Shown here piece by piece: positions 32,957-42,163 of a DNA stretch of 64,000 nt. A program made the translations under genes and the position numbers. How positions within the stretch are numbered: the stretch's first letter is position 1; every line of letters starts with the position of its first letter. This stretch comes from Wukongibacter sp050859025. Lineage in GTDB: Bacteria > Bacillota > Clostridia > Peptostreptococcales > Caminicellaceae. Under the pieces are notes generated by a model, which saw only the letters and a program-made list of their open reading frames with translations, had not been told where the DNA came from and ran no database searches. The stretch covers positions 434,001-498,000 of the forward strand of contig NZ_CP138200.1 in assembly GCF_050859025.1 (NCBI RefSeq), written 5' to 3'.

Positions 32957-33633
32957 TCTTTCACCTCAAATCTATAGCCAACCCCTCTGATAGTTTGAAT
33001 ATATTTATCCTTACCTGTTTCTCTTATCTTTATCCTTAGCCTTTTAACATGGGTATCCACAGTTCTAAGATCGCCAAAATAGTCATATCCCCAGACGTTA
33101 TTGAGTATTTGCTCTCTAGTCAAGGCATTACCTTCATTTTGAACCATATAAGTTAAAAGCTCATATTCCTTTGGAGTCATTTCTATTTCTCGCCCTTCAA
33201 CAAATACCTTATGGCCCTTCATGTCTATTTCTAGCCCGTTAAAGGATAGGGTAGAATCTTCCTCAGTATAAGATCTTCTTAAAAGAGCTTTAACCCTTGC
33301 AACTAAAATCTTAGGGCTAAAGGGCTTTGTAATATACTCATCCACACCAAGCTCAAATCCAAACAGCTCATCTGATTCTTCGCTTCTAGCTGTAAGCATT
33401 ATTATTGGTACACTAGAACTTTTTCTAATCTCTCTACACACAGTCCAGCCATCATATTCAGGCATCATAATATCTAGTATTATTAAGTCTATTTTTTGGG
33501 AATCAAAAATCTCTACGGCTTTTTTTCCATTTTCGGCTTCTATAGTAAGATAACCTTCTCTATTTAAGTAATCAGATATAAGTCTTCTCATTCTGCTTTC
33601 GTCTTCAACTATTAGTATTTTTTTAATACTCAT
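32953..33633 (-). CDS. OmpR-family response regulator
   Basis: At 226 residues it has a receiver domain with the acidic pair ED near residue 11, phospho-acceptor Asp in LIILDIMMPEYDGW, the Thr in IMLTARSEESDE and Lys in YITKPFSPKILVARV. A winged-helix output domain follows (MTPKEYELLTYMVQNEGNAL, RTVDTHVKRLRIKI, GVGYRFEV). The AGGTGGC site and upstream A-type hairpin repeats precede it. It forms a coupled operon with the kinase. Confidence 0.95.
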   Translation of the reverse strand: MSIKKILIVEDESRMRRLISDYLNREGYLTIEAENGKKAVEIFDSQKIDLIILDIMMPEYDGWTVCREIRKSSSVPIIMLTARSEESDELFGFELGVDEYITKPFSPKILVARVKALLRRSYTEEDSTLSFNGLEIDMKGHKVFVEGREIEMTPKEYELLTYMVQNEGNALTREQILNNVWGYDYFGDLRTVDTHVKRLRIKIRETGKDKYIQTIRGVGYRFEVKE

Positions 33634-33726
33634 CTTGCCACCTCCATCATAGGGCTTATATAGTAAAGCTTGATCTATAAATATGAAATTGAACAGTGCT
33701 TTTAAAAGCTTTAAAGTTTGTTATAA

Positions 33727-33863
33727 ATATAGGGTTCAAATAGTAGAACTCAATTTATACATGTACAAATACTCAGCGTCTCTGGGAGTTTTGGAGATGT
33801 ATAAATTAAAGTCTCTACTTGAGTCCCTATATAGGGTTCAAATAGTAGAACTCAATTTATACT
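33727..33863. repeat. Hairpin family A, full copy plus adjoining half copy
   Basis: A full copy lies at 33727-33832 (TATAGGGTTCAAATAGTAGA .. CTACTTGAGTCCCTATA). The left end begins again at 33829-33863, so the two share their terminal TATA. No gene lies in 33634-34297. Confidence 0.85.
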
Positions 33864-34150
33864 TAATTATACCTAAATAAATGTATAGATGAAGATAAAA
33901 AATCTTGTTTCACATAATATTACTAATTTTGTCACAAAAATGTCACAATTAATAATTTAAAAACTAATTCTATAGATAGAAGAGAAGGATTTTATATAAG
34001 AAAGGTAGAAATATACAAATTACATTCCAAAAATATACAAATATGATGCCTTTAAAATCGAAGGTCATATTTTATAGTATCTTACAAAAAAAATAAAATC
34101 AATTATTGATATGTAACATTAAGATTTATTTAACCTTGAAATTGCTTATC

Positions 34151-34256
34151 TATATAGGGTTCAAATAGTAGAACTTAATTTATACATGTACAAATACTCA
34201 GTGTTTCTAGGAGTTTTGGACATGTATAAATTAAAGTCTCTACTTGAATCCCTATA
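34151..34256. repeat. Hairpin family A copy
   Basis: This copy is nearly identical to the one at 33727, with about six substitutions, several in the loop. It lies 40 bp upstream of the GGDEF-EAL gene. Confidence 0.85.
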
Positions 34257-34297
34257 ATATACCTAAGTTTTTACTAAGAAAATAGGAGTTGAATATC

Positions 34298-36010
34298 GTG
34301 AATGAAAAAGTTGTAGATAGATCAACAAAAATAAAGATTATATTTTTCCTATTTATACTGTTCTTTTTGTCTTACTTTGTAATTATTAAAAATGACCTAG
34401 GCATAGACAAAAATGAGTTTATCATTGAAGGATTAGTGTTTATTCTTGCTTTTAACACCTTTATAATATCACTGGATTTTAAAGTCAAATTTATTAGTCT
34501 CGGAATTGGACTGATGACCTTTTCATTTTTAAATGATGTTATTGTTGGGATGAACTTTGCTCTACCTAATGCATTTAGGTATCTTCAAAATCTCGTTTTT
34601 GAGGAAGTTTTTCAAGGACTGTCTATAATAATGATAACCTATGGATTTTATAAAGCAATAGAAGAGAAGGAAAGCTTTGTAAAGGAAATGAAGGATTTAG
34701 CCTTTAATGATTATCTAACAAGCCTGCCTAATAGGAGAAGTATAAAGGAAAAATTATCACTTTTCATAAATGAAGCCTCCAATAGTAGTAAAAAACTAGG
34801 TATACTATTCGTTGATCTTGATGAATTTAAAATCATAAATGATACCTTTGGCCATAACATAGGTGATGACCTATTAAAGAAAGCATCAAAAAGGTTAATG
34901 AATGTGGTTAGAGCAAATGATATTGTTGCTCGCTTAGGCGGTGATGAATTTGTAATAGTACTTCATGATGTAAATGAATACAGCGAAGTAGAATGCATAG
35001 CTAATAGAATAATAGAAAACTTTAAAGAGACATTTATATTAAACGGTATACATATTCATACATCATGTAGTATTGGTATTTCTATTTTTCCTGATAATGG
35101 CGGCGACTTAGATACTTTGTTTAAGAATGCCGATATAGCTATGTACAAGGCGAAAGCAAACGGAAAAAACAACTTTGAGATATATAATGATTCTATGAAT
35201 GATCTTTCAATAAGAAAATTACAGGTTGCCGAAGGCTTGAGAATGGCCTTAGAAAAAGAAGAGTTCTATCTTACATATCAGCCAAAGGTTAATATATTGA
35301 CGGGAAAGATTACTGGATTGGAGGCCTTGCTTAGATGGAACCATCCAAAGTTTGGATTACTTTATCCTAGTGAGTTTATTCAGATTGCAGAAGAAACAGG
35401 AATGATTAAGGAAATAGACCTGCATGTACTTCAATTAGTCTGTAACCAAATTAAGAATTGGGTAAATAATGGACTTGAACCAGTAAATATTGCTATTAAT
35501 ATATCGGCACAATTATTTAATGAAAAGACTTTTATTAATAGTGTAGAAGAAATACTGGAAAATAAAGATATAGATACATCATTTATTAGTATGGAGATTA
35601 CCGAGACTACCGCAATGGAAAATAAAGATTATGCCCTTAGGATATTAAGACAGCTTAAAAAGCATAATATACAAATACATCTAGATGATTTTGGAACAGG
35701 ATATTCATCACTATGTTATTTAAAGACATTTCCTGTGGATGTACTAAAGATCGATAAACTGTTTATTGATGGAATAGTAAAGGATAAAAAGGATGAATCT
35801 ATTATAACATCTCTAATCAATATGTCTAAATCTCTAGGAATAAAGGTAGTATCGGAAGGGGTGGAAACTATTCAACAGCTAAAATTCTTAGAGGAAAATA
35901 AATGTGATGAGTATCAAGGATATTTATTTAGTAAGCCTGTACCTATTGAAGAGATTGAAGCAAGGTTAAAATATTGCACTGAAGATGCAAATACTATTAT
36001 TAGTTTTTAA
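34298..36010 (+). CDS. GGDEF-EAL membrane protein
   Basis: This protein of about 570 residues begins at GTG 34298 (AGGAG at 34284). About four N-terminal membrane segments are followed by a GGDEF domain with intact ARLGGDEFVIVL and the inhibitory RxxD (RAND) five residues before it. The EAL domain has LEALLRWNHP, a HLDDFGTGYSS loop and SEGVET. Both catalytic signatures are complete, so it could make and degrade c-di-GMP. An HD-GYP protein lies 1.4 kb downstream on the other strand. Confidence 0.93.
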   Translation: MNEKVVDRSTKIKIIFFLFILFFLSYFVIIKNDLGIDKNEFIIEGLVFILAFNTFIISLDFKVKFISLGIGLMTFSFLNDVIVGMNFALPNAFRYLQNLVFEEVFQGLSIIMITYGFYKAIEEKESFVKEMKDLAFNDYLTSLPNRRSIKEKLSLFINEASNSSKKLGILFVDLDEFKIINDTFGHNIGDDLLKKASKRLMNVVRANDIVARLGGDEFVIVLHDVNEYSEVECIANRIIENFKETFILNGIHIHTSCSIGISIFPDNGGDLDTLFKNADIAMYKAKANGKNNFEIYNDSMNDLSIRKLQVAEGLRMALEKEEFYLTYQPKVNILTGKITGLEALLRWNHPKFGLLYPSEFIQIAEETGMIKEIDLHVLQLVCNQIKNWVNNGLEPVNIAINISAQLFNEKTFINSVEEILENKDIDTSFISMEITETTAMENKDYALRILRQLKKHNIQIHLDDFGTGYSSLCYLKTFPVDVLKIDKLFIDGIVKDKKDESIITSLINMSKSLGIKVVSEGVETIQQLKFLEENKCDEYQGYLFSKPVPIEEIEARLKYCTEDANTIISF

Positions 36011-36045
36011 ATCGTATATGAAGAATAGTGAGGTGGAGGTATACA

Positions 36046-37182
36046 ATGTTATATAGAAAATTTGGAAAGACTGATGAAAAGGTATCAATACTTGGTTTTG
36101 GATGCATGAGGTTTCCAACTGTAGATGAGGATACTAAAAACATTGATGAGAAAAAAGCTATAGAAATGCTTCATTATGCTATAGACAAGGGGGTAAATTA
36201 TGTAGATACTGCATATCCATATCATGGAGGAATGAGTGAGCCTTTGGTTGGAAAGGCCCTAAAGGAAGGATATAGAGATAAGGTATATTTAGCAACTAAG
36301 CTTCCAAGCTGGCTTATAAAGACAAGAGAGGATATGGATAGATATTTAAATGAGCAATTAGAAAGGCTGCAAACCGAATACATAGACTTCTATTTAGTCC
36401 ATAATTTAACCGAAACATACTGGAAAAACCTAAAGGAGAATGGTATATTTGAATTTTTAGATAGTATTTTAAAGGATGGAAGAGTGAAGTACATTGGGTT
36501 TTCGTTCCATGATAAGGTAGAGCTATTTAAAGAAATAGTTGATGCCTACGATTGGACATTCTGTCAGATACAATATAATTTTGTGGATGAGGATTATCAA
36601 GCTGGTAAAGAAGGACTTAAGTATGCTGCCGATAAGGGACTAGGAATAGTAATAATGGAACCCTTGAGGGGAGGAAAATTGGTGTCCCGTGTTCCAGAGG
36701 AGATAGCTGAGGTGTGGAATAGAGCTCAGACTAAAAGAACTCCTGTCGAGTGGGCATTCAAGTATATCTGGGATTATCCAGAAGTAAGTACGGTTCTTAG
36801 CGGCATGTCTACATTACAGCAGGTTGAAGAAAACCTTAGATACGGTGATGAAGGGATTTCAAACTCTTTAACGGAGGAAGAGCATGATCTTATATCTAAG
36901 GTATGTGATATGTATAAAGAGAAAATAAAGGTAAACTGTACTTCTTGTAAATACTGCCTTCCATGTCCCGTTGATGTAGCTATACCTAGGGTTTTTGAAT
37001 TTTATAATGATGCATCTATGTTTGATGATATAGAGGCCGAGAAGAAGCGTTATAAAACCTTTATTAAAGAAGAGTCAAGGGCTTCAAAATGTGTGGAATG
37101 CGGACAATGCGAAGAGGCATGTCCACAAAACATACCAATCAGAGAAAAACTTAAGGAAGTAGCTGAAGTATTTGGAGAATAG
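36046..37182 (+). CDS. Aldo/keto reductase with C-terminal 4Fe-4S domain
   Basis: This protein of about 378 residues starts at ATG 36046 (GGTGGAGG upstream). The N-terminal barrel carries FGCMRFPT, the catalytic Asp/Tyr in YVDTAYPYHG, Lys in LATKLPSW and His in YLVHNL. The C-terminus has CTSCKYCLPCPVDVAIP and CVECGQCEEACPQNI, a ferredoxin-like tail common in clostridial oxidoreductases of this family. The substrate cannot be deduced. It ends just before element E copy 2. Confidence 0.9.
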   Translation: MLYRKFGKTDEKVSILGFGCMRFPTVDEDTKNIDEKKAIEMLHYAIDKGVNYVDTAYPYHGGMSEPLVGKALKEGYRDKVYLATKLPSWLIKTREDMDRYLNEQLERLQTEYIDFYLVHNLTETYWKNLKENGIFEFLDSILKDGRVKYIGFSFHDKVELFKEIVDAYDWTFCQIQYNFVDEDYQAGKEGLKYAADKGLGIVIMEPLRGGKLVSRVPEEIAEVWNRAQTKRTPVEWAFKYIWDYPEVSTVLSGMSTLQQVEENLRYGDEGISNSLTEEEHDLISKVCDMYKEKIKVNCTSCKYCLPCPVDVAIPRVFEFYNDASMFDDIEAEKKRYKTFIKEESRASKCVECGQCEEACPQNIPIREKLKEVAEVFGE

Positions 37183-37185
37183 AGA

Positions 37186-37380
37186 AAGGTGTCTGTAGAC
37201 ACCTTTCAGATTGTTGACAAAGTCAACAAGATGATAGACTGGTGAGAAATCTGAATTTCGAGGCGTGCTGAAAGCAAGAGACCGAAGCGTATACAGACAT
37301 ACGTAAGGGTTCTTGCTTGAAGCAACAACGAAGAAATTCGGGTTTCTAGACAGTCTAAAAGGTGTCCGTAGACACCTTTT
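37186..37380 (+). repeat. Element E, copy 2 (flanked by a different palindrome)
   Basis: The core (37208-37356) matches copy 1 at 30407-30559 in reverse. Here the flanks are two AGGTGTC-YGTA-GACACCT palindromes (37187-37205, 37359-37378) with T tracts. The outermost core arms read AGACTG/CAGTCT instead of CTGCTGA/TCAGCAG, i.e. they changed in pairs. The flanking hairpins probably also terminate the two convergent genes. Confidence 0.85.
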
Positions 37381-37389
37381 TCTTATGGT

Positions 37390-38475
37390 TTATATTATTC
37401 TACCAACAAAAATGTCTTCTTCCTGGCTCAAGTCTATAATAGTACCATCAACCTGAACAATCGGTTTAGAAGGCATATGTTTGTTGATAAATACAATTTT
37501 TCCCTCTTCTCCTGTAGAAAGGACACACCAGCTATCTAGATAACAATATGCAATATTCTGGAGGAAGGTCATTAAAAATTTAGTATCAAGGAGCCTGAAG
37601 TATTCCTGCTCAAACTGACGAATTACTTGGAATGGATCAAATTTATTTCTATAGGGACGATTAGATGTCAGAGCATCATAGACATCTGCTATAGCAACTA
37701 TTTTAGCAAAATCGTTAATCTGATTGTTTTTTGCATTTAAGGGATAACCACTTCCATCATATCTTTCATGGTGCATAAGAACAGCCATTTTGATATTGTA
37801 AGGAATATCTTGTTTTTCTATGGTTTTAAAACCATAAATAGGATGCTTTTTCATTTCCTCAAACTCTTCTTCGGTAAGCTTCCCAGGCTTATCTAAGATA
37901 CTTTTATCTATTTTAGTTTTACCAATATCATGGAGTAGACCTGCAACCGATAGGTGCATGAGTTTTTCATTATTAAAACCTAACCATTGTCCAATGGTAT
38001 GACATACTAAAGAAACATTCAAACAATGGGTATAGGTATAGTCATCAAAACCCTGTAGGTTAGTTAAAAAGCTGAATAAATTGCTTCTATATTTTACAGT
38101 AGTAAGTAAGTCTGAACTAATAGAGAACAATTGGGAAATATTAATGTGTTTACCGTCACTGATATTTAACATTTCATCCTTTAAAGACATCGTATTGTCA
38201 TTATAGGATGATTCAAAGATCTCAAACTCCTTAGAATCCCTTACTAATTTTTTTACAGGATTAGACTGTAGATTCTCCATTTCAAAATCCTCTATGAACT
38301 CCTTAATTGGTATATCATAAATTCCATAGAACCTTAATTTCCTTAAGTTCTTTTCATCTAGTTCAGTATTTGCAGCTATTAGTAGTTGACCAACATCAGT
38401 AAAGATATCCTGAGCTACAATCATGCCGCCCTTTAGATTATCTATTGAAACTATTTCCGTTTTATAATTTTCCAT
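37390..38475 (-). CDS. HD-GYP domain phosphodiesterase
   Basis: This protein of about 361 residues has an N-terminal DUF3391-like segment (IVSIDNLKGGMIVAQDIFTD). The HD-GYP domain contains THCLNVSLVCHTIG, LLHDIGKTKI, HPIYGF and HHERYDGSGYP, so the metal ligands and GYP signature are present. No membrane helix or receiver domain is seen. It should hydrolyse c-di-GMP in the cytoplasm. The ATG at 38475 has only a weak ribosome site; a TTG at 38487 is the alternative. Confidence 0.9.
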   Translation of the reverse strand: MENYKTEIVSIDNLKGGMIVAQDIFTDVGQLLIAANTELDEKNLRKLRFYGIYDIPIKEFIEDFEMENLQSNPVKKLVRDSKEFEIFESSYNDNTMSLKDEMLNISDGKHINISQLFSISSDLLTTVKYRSNLFSFLTNLQGFDDYTYTHCLNVSLVCHTIGQWLGFNNEKLMHLSVAGLLHDIGKTKIDKSILDKPGKLTEEEFEEMKKHPIYGFKTIEKQDIPYNIKMAVLMHHERYDGSGYPLNAKNNQINDFAKIVAIADVYDALTSNRPYRNKFDPFQVIRQFEQEYFRLLDTKFLMTFLQNIAYCYLDSWCVLSTGEEGKIVFINKHMPSKPIVQVDGTIIDLSQEEDIFVGRII

Positions 38476-38821
38476 TCTCAACACCAACTTTTTATAATTT
38501 GTCTATTCTTACGCTATAGAGATCACAATAAATATTTTAAATTTTGAGTCCCTGAATATTGTTAAAATACAAACTATTGAAAGAATCAAAAATTTGATTT
38601 GTGAAATGCATCCTATACAGAATGAAATTGTCAGAATGTTTATCCAATATATAAAATTATACAAAATAAGACAAATTTCCTGCTTGACATGGAAAGAAAT
38701 AGGAGAAAAGATAAAATAGGCATAAAGTCCTAAAAATATAATTATAGTTGGGTACTCAAAATCTTTACTACTATACGTATTCTATTATCGAAAACATACA
38801 TATGAAAAGGGAGGACAAAGC
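38476..38821. other. Intergenic stretch, no gene seen
   Basis: Divergent upstream region of the HD-GYP and acidic-repeat genes. A GGGAGGAC ribosome site precedes the right-hand gene. I see no repeat or riboswitch-like fold. Confidence 0.5.
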
Positions 38822-40027
38822 ATGTTAAAAAAGTTTTTAGCATTAACATTAGTTTCTGCACTGACATTATCTAGTGCTACATTTGTTTTTGCAGGAGAGA
38901 AAGGGAACGGAAATACTGATAATGAAAAATATAAGCAGGAGAAAAATGAAAAAGATATTTGGAATGACGAAGATGAAGAAGAAATGACTGAAGATGAGGA
39001 CCAAATAACTGAAGATGAAGAAGAAATAACTGAAGATGAAGAAGAAATAACTGAAGATGAAGAAGAAATAACCGAAGATGAGGACCAAATAACTGAAGAT
39101 CAAGAAGAAATGAACAAAGGTAAAAATAAGCCTTGGAAATTATTAAGAGATAAATTAGAGCAGGAAAAGGATGAAATCGAAGTAAAAAAGGATGAATTAG
39201 AAGCTGAAAAGGATGAATTGGAAAAACAATTTGAAGAAGCAAAAGCTGAAGAAAATGCTGAATTAGCAGAAGAACTTAGTCAGCAAATACAAGAACTTAA
39301 GATAAAAATGGAAGAATTAAAGCAGAATATGAAAGAGGTTAAGCTTAAAAGAAAAGAAACTATAAGAAACAAATATACTGAAGAAGAGCTTGAAGCGCTT
39401 GAAGAAGCAAAAGAAGAGTTATTAGAGGCTGGAGAAGATATAAAGGTGCTGGATGTTGACAGTATATTGTCTAAAAAAGCAGATATGAAATTTGATACAC
39501 CTCCAGTAATAAAGGGAAGCAGGACATTAGTTCCGATTAGAGCCATAGTGGAAGGTTTTGGAGCAGAAGTTAAGTGGAATGGGGAAACAAGAGAAGTAAC
39601 AATTTTAAAGGATGATATAGAAATTCTTTTACCGTTAGATAGCAATATAGTATATGTGGATGGAGAAGAGATAGAGCTTGATACTAAATCCGAAGTAATG
39701 AACTCTAGAACCTATGTACCGCTTAGATTCATTGCTGAGACCTTTAGACTTAAAGTAGACTGGGATGGAGAAACAGAGACTATTGAATTAGATTCTGATG
39801 AAGCTATTAACGAGGAAAATGAGGATACAGAATCAGATGAAGAAGTTATTGAGGATACAGATAGTGAATTGACTGAAGATGAAGTAATAATTGAAGATAA
39901 GGAAACAATTGTCATAGAAGATATTGACAATGATGATATAGATGAGAGTCTTAATGAAGAACCTGCGGGAGAAGATACATCAGAGATAATAATTGAAGAT
40001 GCATCCGATGAAGCTGCACAAGAATAA
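38822..40027 (+). CDS. Secreted protein with acidic repeats and copper-amine-oxidase-N domain
   Basis: This 401-residue protein has a signal peptide (FLALTLVSALTLSSATFVFA). Residues 50-98 contain about seven 7-residue units of the type ITEDEEE. Residues 100-185 are a charged coiled coil. Residues 200-325 match the Cu_amine_oxidN1 domain (SRTLVPIRAIVEGFGAEVKW and SRTYVPLRFIAETFRLKVDW), which in Clostridia is a beta-rich extracellular module rather than an enzyme. A Glu/Asp-rich tail follows. It is very acidic overall, possibly cation-binding at the cell surface. Confidence 0.85.
   Translation: MLKKFLALTLVSALTLSSATFVFAGEKGNGNTDNEKYKQEKNEKDIWNDEDEEEMTEDEDQITEDEEEITEDEEEITEDEEEITEDEDQITEDQEEMNKGKNKPWKLLRDKLEQEKDEIEVKKDELEAEKDELEKQFEEAKAEENAELAEELSQQIQELKIKMEELKQNMKEVKLKRKETIRNKYTEEELEALEEAKEELLEAGEDIKVLDVDSILSKKADMKFDTPPVIKGSRTLVPIRAIVEGFGAEVKWNGETREVTILKDDIEILLPLDSNIVYVDGEEIELDTKSEVMNSRTYVPLRFIAETFRLKVDWDGETETIELDSDEAINEENEDTESDEEVIEDTDSELTEDEVIIEDKETIVIEDIDNDDIDESLNEEPAGEDTSEIIIEDASDEAAQE
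38970..39111 (+). repeat. 21-bp coding tandem repeat
   Basis: Units of GAAGAAGAAATAACTGAAGAT type repeat about seven times, several of them identical, with two units ending in GAGGACCAA. Copy number is likely to vary between strains. Minus-strand open frames here are by-products. Confidence 0.9.
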
Positions 40028-40036
40028 TAATATACT

Positions 40037-40080
40037 AAAAGCTGTATAATCTAAATGATATGGGATTATATAGCTTTTTT
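40037..40080 (+). terminator. Terminator
   Basis: The stem AAAGCTGTATAATC/GATTATATAGCTTT is followed by TTTT. Confidence 0.85.
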
Positions 40081-40237
40081 ATTTACATATAAAGTAGATA
40101 TAGGTAATTATAACATATAGTAATATAAGCAGTGGTATATTCTTGAAGTCATGGAATTCGCAAATTTATTTGTTTGAAAGGGGAAATTATATTATTATAA
40201 AGGTATGAATAATCTGTATTGAGAGAAGGAGTAGCTA

Positions 40238-41101
40238 ATGGAAAGCATGACTAACTTAGGGATTAATGTTGTTAACTTGGAGATTGAAAAGGCCGTCCAG
40301 CTTGGACTTGGGAGAGTGGAGCTTTGTCTCGGAAAGGAAAAACTGTATCATGATAAATTGAAAAAATTTTATAAAATGGTAAATGAGGCTGAGAAATTCA
40401 ATATACCATATAGCGTCCATCTTCCAGTATACATAGAAGAATGGTATCCATATGACTATTTTTCAGCCTTTTTTATTGATAAGAATAGAGAAAAAAGAGA
40501 ATTGTCCTTTAAGTTGTTAGAACTTAATCTAGAGAAGTTAAAGGATTCTAATGCGGAATACTTTGTACTACATTTTCCTGGAATATGTAAAGAAATATAT
40601 AGCGGGAATGAGTTTGAAAAAATTCTTAGTACATCCTTGGACAGGCTAAATGATATAGCTAAAAATTATGGAGTAAAAATATATTTAGAGTACTTTGGCT
40701 CCAACAAGAATTTTTGTGACTACAGGGAGTGGATTAGTGTTATTAGGAAATATGAAAATCTAGGGATATTAACTGATACAGGGCATTTATACTTTGCATC
40801 GATAATATGTGAATTTGATTTTATGGAGGCATTAAAGGTTTTAACTGAAAATTCAGATGCATTTCATATATGGAGCACTAAAGGGGACAAGGCCTATTGC
40901 CAATGTGAATCCTACAAGACATTTCATCATATAGCACCTCATATAGGTCAAAACAGAAATGACGGTTGGGCCTTTGATACAGAGGCGGTAATTAAGGTTA
41001 TAGCAAAGCAAAAAAAGCCTGTGATAATTGAACCCTCTATTGTATATGGAGGAAGTGAGTATGTGATAGAAGGAGTACAAAGCATAGTAAAATACTTCTA
41101 A
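40238..41101 (+). CDS. Xylose isomerase-like TIM barrel protein
   Basis: This 287-residue protein of the sugar phosphate isomerase/epimerase (AP_endonuc_2) superfamily has GLGRVELCLG, YSVHLPVYIE, YFVLHFPG, IYLEYFGSNK, LGILTDTGHLYFA and PVIIEPSIVYGG, an alternation of strands ending in likely metal ligands (His, Glu, Asp-x-Gly-His). GAGAAGGAG precedes the ATG. It stands alone between terminators, so the substrate cannot be deduced. Confidence 0.75.
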   Translation: MESMTNLGINVVNLEIEKAVQLGLGRVELCLGKEKLYHDKLKKFYKMVNEAEKFNIPYSVHLPVYIEEWYPYDYFSAFFIDKNREKRELSFKLLELNLEKLKDSNAEYFVLHFPGICKEIYSGNEFEKILSTSLDRLNDIAKNYGVKIYLEYFGSNKNFCDYREWISVIRKYENLGILTDTGHLYFASIICEFDFMEALKVLTENSDAFHIWSTKGDKAYCQCESYKTFHHIAPHIGQNRNDGWAFDTEAVIKVIAKQKKPVIIEPSIVYGGSEYVIEGVQSIVKYF

Positions 41102-41110
41102 AATAAAAAT

Positions 41111-41156
41111 GGTGGTGTCTCATAAGAAACCTTTATGAGATACCACCGTTGTTTTT
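41111..41156. terminator. Bidirectional terminator
   Basis: A perfect 15-bp arm pair, apart from a wobble (GGTGGTGTCTCATAA with TTATGAGATACCACC), is followed by GTTGTTTTTT. It separates convergent genes. Confidence 0.85.
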
Positions 41157-41176
41157 TATACCTTCTGAAATTATCT

Positions 41177-41809
41177 CTATACTCTTTTATCAATCAATAA
41201 ATGTGAGATTCTCTTATATATAAGTATCGTTAAAGCCGATACAAGGAATCCCTTTAAAAGATTGAAGGGAACTACTGCATAAAGTATAAGGGTCTTTAAA
41301 TCTGTTATAGCCGTATTTGTAGATGCACTCCAAGCAATGATTTGTTCTATTGGCATCACCTTAGCATAAAAAGGTATCAAAATATAATAGTTTGCAAGAC
41401 CACCAGCTACTGCCATTAGAGCAGTACCCATTAACATTCCTATAAGCGCAGTAGACTTTTTCTTACTTCTAGCATAGAAGATTCCTGCCGGTACTACCAT
41501 CGCAGTACCTATTAAAAAATTAGCGAACTCACCAACACCTCCTGTAGCGGTTTTGGTGATAAGATGCAACAGATTTTTGATAAGCTCGATCATAACACCA
41601 GCTATAGGACCAAGGGCAAAGGCTCCAATTAGTGCAGGCATATCACTTAAATCTATTTGCAAAAATGCTGGGAACAAGGGTATTGGAAATTCAATAAGCA
41701 TAAGTACATACCCTATCACAGACAGCAATGAGATTTTTACTAAAGAATTAACAGAAGATAGTGGACGCCTATTAAGAACCTTAGTTTTTTTAGAAATTGC
41801 TTTTTCCAT
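41177..41809 (-). CDS. ribU: Riboflavin ECF transporter S component RibU
   Basis: This 210-residue membrane protein has about six helices. The family landmarks include LMLIEFPIPLFPAFLQIDLS followed by DMPALIGAFALGPIAG, and IELIKNLLHLITKTATGGVG, the riboflavin-binding region of RibU. The ECF ATPase and T subunits are not in this window and are presumably shared. An AGGAGG lies before the ATG. The FMN riboswitch and terminator upstream confirm riboflavin uptake and feedback by FMN. Confidence 0.95.
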   Translation of the reverse strand: MEKAISKKTKVLNRRPLSSVNSLVKISLLSVIGYVLMLIEFPIPLFPAFLQIDLSDMPALIGAFALGPIAGVMIELIKNLLHLITKTATGGVGEFANFLIGTAMVVPAGIFYARSKKKSTALIGMLMGTALMAVAGGLANYYILIPFYAKVMPIEQIIAWSASTNTAITDLKTLILYAVVPFNLLKGFLVSALTILIYKRISHLLIDKRV

Positions 41810-41847
41810 TTATAATCATCCTCCTTATTTTGACAGAAAATATTAAA

Positions 41848-41875
41848 AGCCCTGAAGATATACTTCAGGGCTTAA
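41848..41875 (-). terminator. FMN riboswitch attenuator hairpin
   Basis: AGCCCTGAAG/CTTCAGGGCT with a five-base loop and TTTTAA on the minus strand. The same CTTCAGGGC sequence forms the 5-prime P1 strand of the riboswitch, giving an obvious alternative pairing. Confidence 0.88.
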
Positions 41876-41897
41876 TTACAAAATAGGCACAAAAAAA

Positions 41898-42010
41898 CCT
41901 TTCTTCTTCCATCCAGACTATACTGTCGGCTCTGGAGTTACACCAGATCAACCATGTTTATGGTTCGCGGGCTATACCGCCGGTCGGGAATTACACCCTG
42001 CCCTGAAGAA
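41898..42010 (-). promoter_or_regulatory. FMN riboswitch (RFN element)
   Basis: On the minus strand all RFN landmarks are present: CAGGGCAGGGTGTAATTCCC, GACCGGCGGTATAGCCCGCG, TTGATCTGGTGTAACTCCAG, AGCCGACAGTATAGTCTGGA and TGGAAGAAGAAAGG. It controls ribU through the attenuator downstream. Confidence 0.97.
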
Positions 42011-42163
42011 AATATGTATTCATTTATTAACTAAACATTATCATTAAATTTATCTTAAGTCAAGAGGTTTATTCAATAAAAACTAAGTGTAGGAATACCT
42101 ATTACAGGGTATAATCATGACAAACGAACTAAAACCAATAGCTAATAAAGTGGTGATGAGATT

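Noticed and set aside
38867..39242. Minus-strand open frames of 78 and 121 residues
   Set aside because: They are the complement of the acidic repeat and coiled coil of the 38822 gene and have Phe/Leu/His-rich artificial composition.
42095..42140. Zur or MntR operator before the metal ABC transporter
   Set aside because: No convincing dyad resembling either box was found.
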